Positions 6,035 to 9,335 of a stretch of 9,335 nt of DNA are shown here, piece by piece. The notes below the pieces were generated by a model. That model was not told where the DNA came from. It did no database searches and saw only the letters and a list, made by a program, of their open reading frames with translations. Made by a program: the position numbers and the translations under genes. Source of the DNA: Halieaceae bacterium UBA4452 (GTDB lineage: Bacteria > Pseudomonadota > Gammaproteobacteria > Pseudomonadales > Halieaceae); NCBI GenBank assembly GCA_002389505.1, contig DGPA01000008.1, forward strand, positions 1 through 9,335, given 5' to 3'. Within the stretch, counting starts at the first letter, position 1, and every line of letters starts with the position of its first letter.

Positions 6035-7840
6035 ATGATGGATTTACCACAGCAACTGTCAACGGCACTCGAGCACCTACAGGCCCAGGACTTTGTCGGT
6101 GCACGGTCGTTGTTATTGAGCGTCGTTGAACGCCACTCGGATAGTGCCGATGCTTGGCAGTTACTTGCCTTGGCTCATCAAGGACTCGACCAGATAGAGG
6201 CTGCAGAAGCTGGGTTTAGCGCATCCCTTGCCCTCAGTGAGCAACCCGATGTGCGGACTCATTTGGGCGATTTATGTCGCAGCACCGGTCGTTTCAATGA
6301 AGCACTGACTATGTATGACCGGGCATTGATCGCGCAGCCGACACATATCGCCTGTCAGATGAGTCGTGCCCAGACACTGTTCGATTTAGGGCAATGGGCA
6401 GAGGCGGAGCAGGCCTTTGTCAGCGTGTTGAAGCAGAATGCTGAGACTATCAATGCACGTCTTGGCTTGGCGCAGTGTGTGCAATATCAGGGTCGACAGC
6501 AAGAAGCAGTGGCGCTGTTTCAACAGGTATTGGCTGGCGCGCCGGACAATACCACTGCGCTCAATGGCCTAGGTATTTCCCTAAAAATGCTGGGCTATGT
6601 AGATGATGCGACTAACGCATTGAAGGCGGCAGCGATACGCGAACCGGAGTCTGGAGACATACATAGCAATCTCGCCAGTGCTTTCGCCTCGGCGGGTCGA
6701 GAGGAGGAGGCCATTGCCGCTTATCGGCACGCGCTTGAACGTCAGCCTGACAACATCGAGTTGCACGATTGGTTCAATGGTTATCTGGGTGTCATGGGTC
6801 ACCCGGATTATTTATTGTCATACCGACGGGTGTTGGCGCAATCCCCGGGCAACTCGGTATTTACCACCCAGCTGGCTCGCAAATTATTGCTCAATGATCG
6901 GGGTAGTGAAGCTCTCACGCTGTTAGAGACCGCATTACCCGTCGCCGACGAACCGGCCGCCCTATTACGAGAATTAAGTCGCGTGCGTCGCGAGTTGGGG
7001 CAATTTGATGAGGCGGTGCTGGCAGCCAGAGAGGCAGCGGCTCAGCAGCGTGGGTGGGTTGATAGCCAGCAAGAGCTGGCGACGGCTATTTTAGCTTCGG
7101 CCGGTGACTACGAGGAAGCGTGGGCCCTGCTGTCGGCATTGGTACGTGATTATCCCTTGGAACAAGGCTTTTGGGCCCTGTATCTGACGGCCCTGCGCTA
7201 CACCCAGCGAGACGATGAGTATGAGTGGGTGTCAAACTACGACCGATTCATCAATATCGCCACTGTTGAACCCCCTGCTGGGTTTGACGATTGTCCGGCC
7301 TTTATCGCACAGTTAAGGTCGGCACTGACATCACTGCATACCACGACACGGCACCCTGTTGAGCAATCGGTGGTATGTGGCACCCAGACCTTAGATGATT
7401 TATTCAGTCGCCAAGCGCCGTTCATCCGACAGTTATGCGATGCCCTATACCAACAATTGAAGCCTATTGTGGCGCAGCTCCCCCACGACGCAACACATCC
7501 TTTGCTTGGGCGCAATACCGGTGATGTAGGGTTCTCCGACTCCTGGTCGGTGTTGCTGCATCAACGGGGATTCCACAAGAATCATTATCATTCTGCGGGC
7601 TGGATGAGCAGTGTCTTTTATGTCACGGTGCCCGATGCCGTGAATGCCGGTCAGCGTGAGGGCTGGATTAGCTTTGGCGAGCCGGGATTTCGTGCGCGTG
7701 AGCCGCTATTGGCGGATCACTGGATAAAGCCCGAGGAGGGTGCTTTAGTGGTCTTTCCATCTTATCTGTGGCATGGCACTACGCCATTAGCGACAGCCAA
7801 GGCGCGTATGACAGTGGGCTATGACGTGTTGCCGATCTAG
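6035..7840 (+). CDS. TPR-repeat protein with C-terminal 2OG-Fe(II) oxygenase domain
   Basis: Protein of 601 residues. Residues 5-243 are about seven tetratricopeptide repeats with the usual alanine/glycine and LG-x2-Y/F-x2-A spacing, for example LGDLCRSTGRFNEALTMYDRAL. Weaker helical repeats run on to about 390. The C-terminal domain (about 490-601) matches the putative 2OG-Fe(II) oxygenase group (2OG-FeII_Oxy_5): GFHKNHYHSAGWMSSVFYV (512-530; candidate metal-site histidines H514, H517, H519), ISFGEP (545-550), then PEEGALVVFPSYLWHGTTP (566-584, distal His580) and Arg591 in KARMTVGYD, the likely 2-oxoglutarate contact. Such enzymes hydroxylate proteins or small molecules; the TPR array suggests a protein partner. 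The frame opens at TTG 6026, but ATG at 6035 (or 6038) is preferred; only a weak TTGGA precedes. It probably forms an operon with the PPOX-like gene 16 bp upstream. No export signal is seen. Confidence 0.88.
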   Translation: MMDLPQQLSTALEHLQAQDFVGARSLLLSVVERHSDSADAWQLLALAHQGLDQIEAAEAGFSASLALSEQPDVRTHLGDLCRSTGRFNEALTMYDRALIAQPTHIACQMSRAQTLFDLGQWAEAEQAFVSVLKQNAETINARLGLAQCVQYQGRQQEAVALFQQVLAGAPDNTTALNGLGISLKMLGYVDDATNALKAAAIREPESGDIHSNLASAFASAGREEEAIAAYRHALERQPDNIELHDWFNGYLGVMGHPDYLLSYRRVLAQSPGNSVFTTQLARKLLLNDRGSEALTLLETALPVADEPAALLRELSRVRRELGQFDEAVLAAREAAAQQRGWVDSQQELATAILASAGDYEEAWALLSALVRDYPLEQGFWALYLTALRYTQRDDEYEWVSNYDRFINIATVEPPAGFDDCPAFIAQLRSALTSLHTTTRHPVEQSVVCGTQTLDDLFSRQAPFIRQLCDALYQQLKPIVAQLPHDATHPLLGRNTGDVGFSDSWSVLLHQRGFHKNHYHSAGWMSSVFYVTVPDAVNAGQREGWISFGEPGFRAREPLLADHWIKPEEGALVVFPSYLWHGTTPLATAKARMTVGYDVLPI

Positions 7841-7862
7841 CAGGTCCAGCAGGCAATGACTA

Positions 7863-9335
7863 TTAGCCAATACGCCGATCCACTCCCTGCCAATAGGGCT
7901 CTCTGAGCTCAGTTTTGAGGATTTTGCCCGAGGGGTTTCGCGGTAGTGCGGCGATCACCTGTAGCTGACGTGGAATTTTATAGCCCGCGAGTTTATCTCG
8001 ACAAAAGTCGACGACGGTATCGATAGCGATGGCGTGGCCCGATGCCATGACAAATAGGGCCAGCAGTGCTTCGCCAAATGTCTCGTCGGGGACGCCAATG
8101 ACCGCCACTTCGATCACCCCGGGGAGTCCAGCCAAAATATTCTCGACCTCTACGGGGTAAATGTTTTCACCGCCGCTGACCACCATGTCCTTGAGCCGAT
8201 CGCGCAGGAAAATGTAGCCCTCCTCGTCAATAAACCCTGCATCCCCAGACATTACCCAACCCTGTTTTAACGTTGTGTGAGTTGCCTCAGGGCGATTGAA
8301 GTACTCGAGCATGTTATTCGAGGACCGTAAACAGATTTCGCCGGTTTGGTTGGGACCTAGCGTATGGCCTTGCTCATCAATAATTTTGACTTCATTGCCG
8401 GGACAGGCTTTGCCACAGGAGGTGAGTAAATGGGGTTGACCCGCCAATGCGCGTTGATGGTCTTCTGGAGGCAGCGCGATGACCGTGCCCGTAGTCTCGG
8501 TCATCCCGTAGACCTGAGAGAAATCACATGCAAACAGCGCCAAGGCTTCCCGTAGCAGTGTCGCACTGATAGGTGCCGCGCCATAAGCAATAGCTTGCAG
8601 GGAACTTAAATCGTAGTTCTGAACGTTAGGGACCAGTTTGACAATGGCTTGAATCATGGCCGGTACCATAAACATAGTGCTGACCGATTGGCGTTGAATG
8701 GTCTCCACAACGGCAACAGGATCGAAGGCCGCGTGCATTAAGTTGTGGGCGCCGTGGGCGAGGCCTATATAGGTAACGCCGGCGCCGCCAATATGAAATA
8801 ACGGTGCCACCACCAGATTTACTGTGTCACGGGTGTAGAGTCCATCGTTGGCGAGCGCCATCATGTGTACCAGCGATGTTAGGTTGCGGTGGCTGATGAC
8901 CGCGCCTTTGGGTTTGCCCGTTGTACCGCTGGTGTAGAGCTGGAGTACCGGGGTGTTCTCGTCGATATAATCGTCCCAAAGAAACGGCTCAGCCACTGAA
9001 GCGAGTACCGTGTCTAAACGCTCAAACGCGTCGTCCCGATTTGCCACCACACGCGTCGCGAGTGTCCGTTGCTTCACTGTCTGGTCAATGACGTCATCGA
9101 TACTGTTATCGGTCACAAACAACACATCGATGTGTGCATCATCGAGGATGAAGGCCAGTTCAGCCGGCGCTAGTCGAAAGTTCACCGAGACGGTCACGGC
9201 GCCCATGCGACTGGCACCGATCATAACGGCAAAATGCGCGGCTGAATTTAAGCCAAGCACCCCTATTCTGTCCCCCGCAGTGACCCCCAGTTCAGCCAGC
9301 AGCGTTGCTATGGCGTGGGATTTTTGCACCAATGT
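7863..9335 (-). CDS. Acyl-CoA synthetase (AMP-forming), 5' end beyond window
   Basis: Class I adenylate-forming enzyme that activates a carboxylic acid to acyl-AMP and then acyl-CoA. About 490 residues are visible. The apparent start at 9330-9332 is a TTG codon inside the gene (reading LVQKSHAIATLLAELGV); roughly 30-50 N-terminal residues should lie past the right edge, so the gene is partial. In visible numbering: the P-loop LYTSGTTGKPKG (132-143), YGMTETTG (275-282), GWVMSGDAG (358-366), the hinge RDRLKDMVVSGGENIYPVEVE (377-397), and PRNPSGKILK (464-473) with the catalytic Lys470. Chain-length preference cannot be read from these motifs; medium- or long-chain fatty acids or aromatic acids are possible. 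It is convergent with the TPR-oxygenase gene with only 22 bp between stop codons and no clear terminator. Confidence 0.93.
   Translation of the reverse strand, partial: TLVQKSHAIATLLAELGVTAGDRIGVLGLNSAAHFAVMIGASRMGAVTVSVNFRLAPAELAFILDDAHIDVLFVTDNSIDDVIDQTVKQRTLATRVVANRDDAFERLDTVLASVAEPFLWDDYIDENTPVLQLYTSGTTGKPKGAVISHRNLTSLVHMMALANDGLYTRDTVNLVVAPLFHIGGAGVTYIGLAHGAHNLMHAAFDPVAVVETIQRQSVSTMFMVPAMIQAIVKLVPNVQNYDLSSLQAIAYGAAPISATLLREALALFACDFSQVYGMTETTGTVIALPPEDHQRALAGQPHLLTSCGKACPGNEVKIIDEQGHTLGPNQTGEICLRSSNNMLEYFNRPEATHTTLKQGWVMSGDAGFIDEEGYIFLRDRLKDMVVSGGENIYPVEVENILAGLPGVIEVAVIGVPDETFGEALLALFVMASGHAIAIDTVVDFCRDKLAGYKIPRQLQVIAALPRNPSGKILKTELREPYWQGVDRRIG

Noticed and set aside
6678..6926. Plus-strand out-of-frame open frame inside the TPR gene
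   Set aside because: It is embedded in the TPR coding region and shows no independent start signal or domain.
7841..7862. Terminator between the convergent TPR-oxygenase and acyl-CoA synthetase genes
   Set aside because: The 22-bp gap contains no convincing stem or T-run on either strand.
9330..9332. TTG as the true start of the acyl-CoA synthetase
   Set aside because: The reading frame stays open to the window edge and the family normally has about 30-50 more N-terminal residues before this point, so it is an internal leucine codon.

Overview
The window looks like ordinary chromosomal DNA from a gammaproteobacterium of moderate GC. The best taxonomic hint is a DUF2058/YaiL-type gene, a family typical of Gammaproteobacteria, together with an MscS close to the E. 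coli protein. A marine or environmental lineage is plausible but is only an inference. There is no rRNA, tRNA, CRISPR array, insertion sequence or phage gene.

Layout, left to right. (1) Positions 49-597 (minus) hold a DUF2058 protein. Its 3' side carries two copies of a 12-bp direct repeat at the window edge. (2) Positions 689-1180 (minus) encode a small exported SnoaL/DUF4440-like protein, probably a lipoprotein. It is divergent from a secreted single-domain cupin at 1496-1963 (plus), across a 315-bp intergenic region with an operator-like palindrome and a candidate promoter. (3) Positions 2029-5323 (minus) are a tight three-gene membrane cluster, transcribed leftwards: DUF819 integral membrane protein, YihN-like MFS transporter, and MscS mechanosensitive channel, with gaps of 20 and 29 bp. 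(4) Divergently, 5422-7840 (plus) is a two-gene unit: an FMN-binding pyridoxamine-phosphate-oxidase-like protein (Alr4036 type), then a TPR protein with a C-terminal 2OG-Fe(II) oxygenase domain. (5) Positions 7863-9335 (minus) hold an acyl-CoA synthetase (AMP-forming) whose N-terminus lies beyond the right edge.

How the genes work together. The DUF819/MFS/MscS cluster is probably one operon for moving a small solute and protecting the cell envelope, but the substrate cannot be read from sequence. The PPOX-like/TPR-oxygenase pair is probably co-transcribed and suggests redox chemistry and hydroxylation, possibly of a protein bound by the TPR array. The exported SnoaL-like protein and exported cupin may share control from the region between them.

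No clearly new system is evident. The points most worth a second look are the two putative operons with unexplained partnerships, and the cupin lacking the usual motif-1 glutamate. Several start codons were moved from the longest reading frame on ribosome-binding-site and homology grounds.
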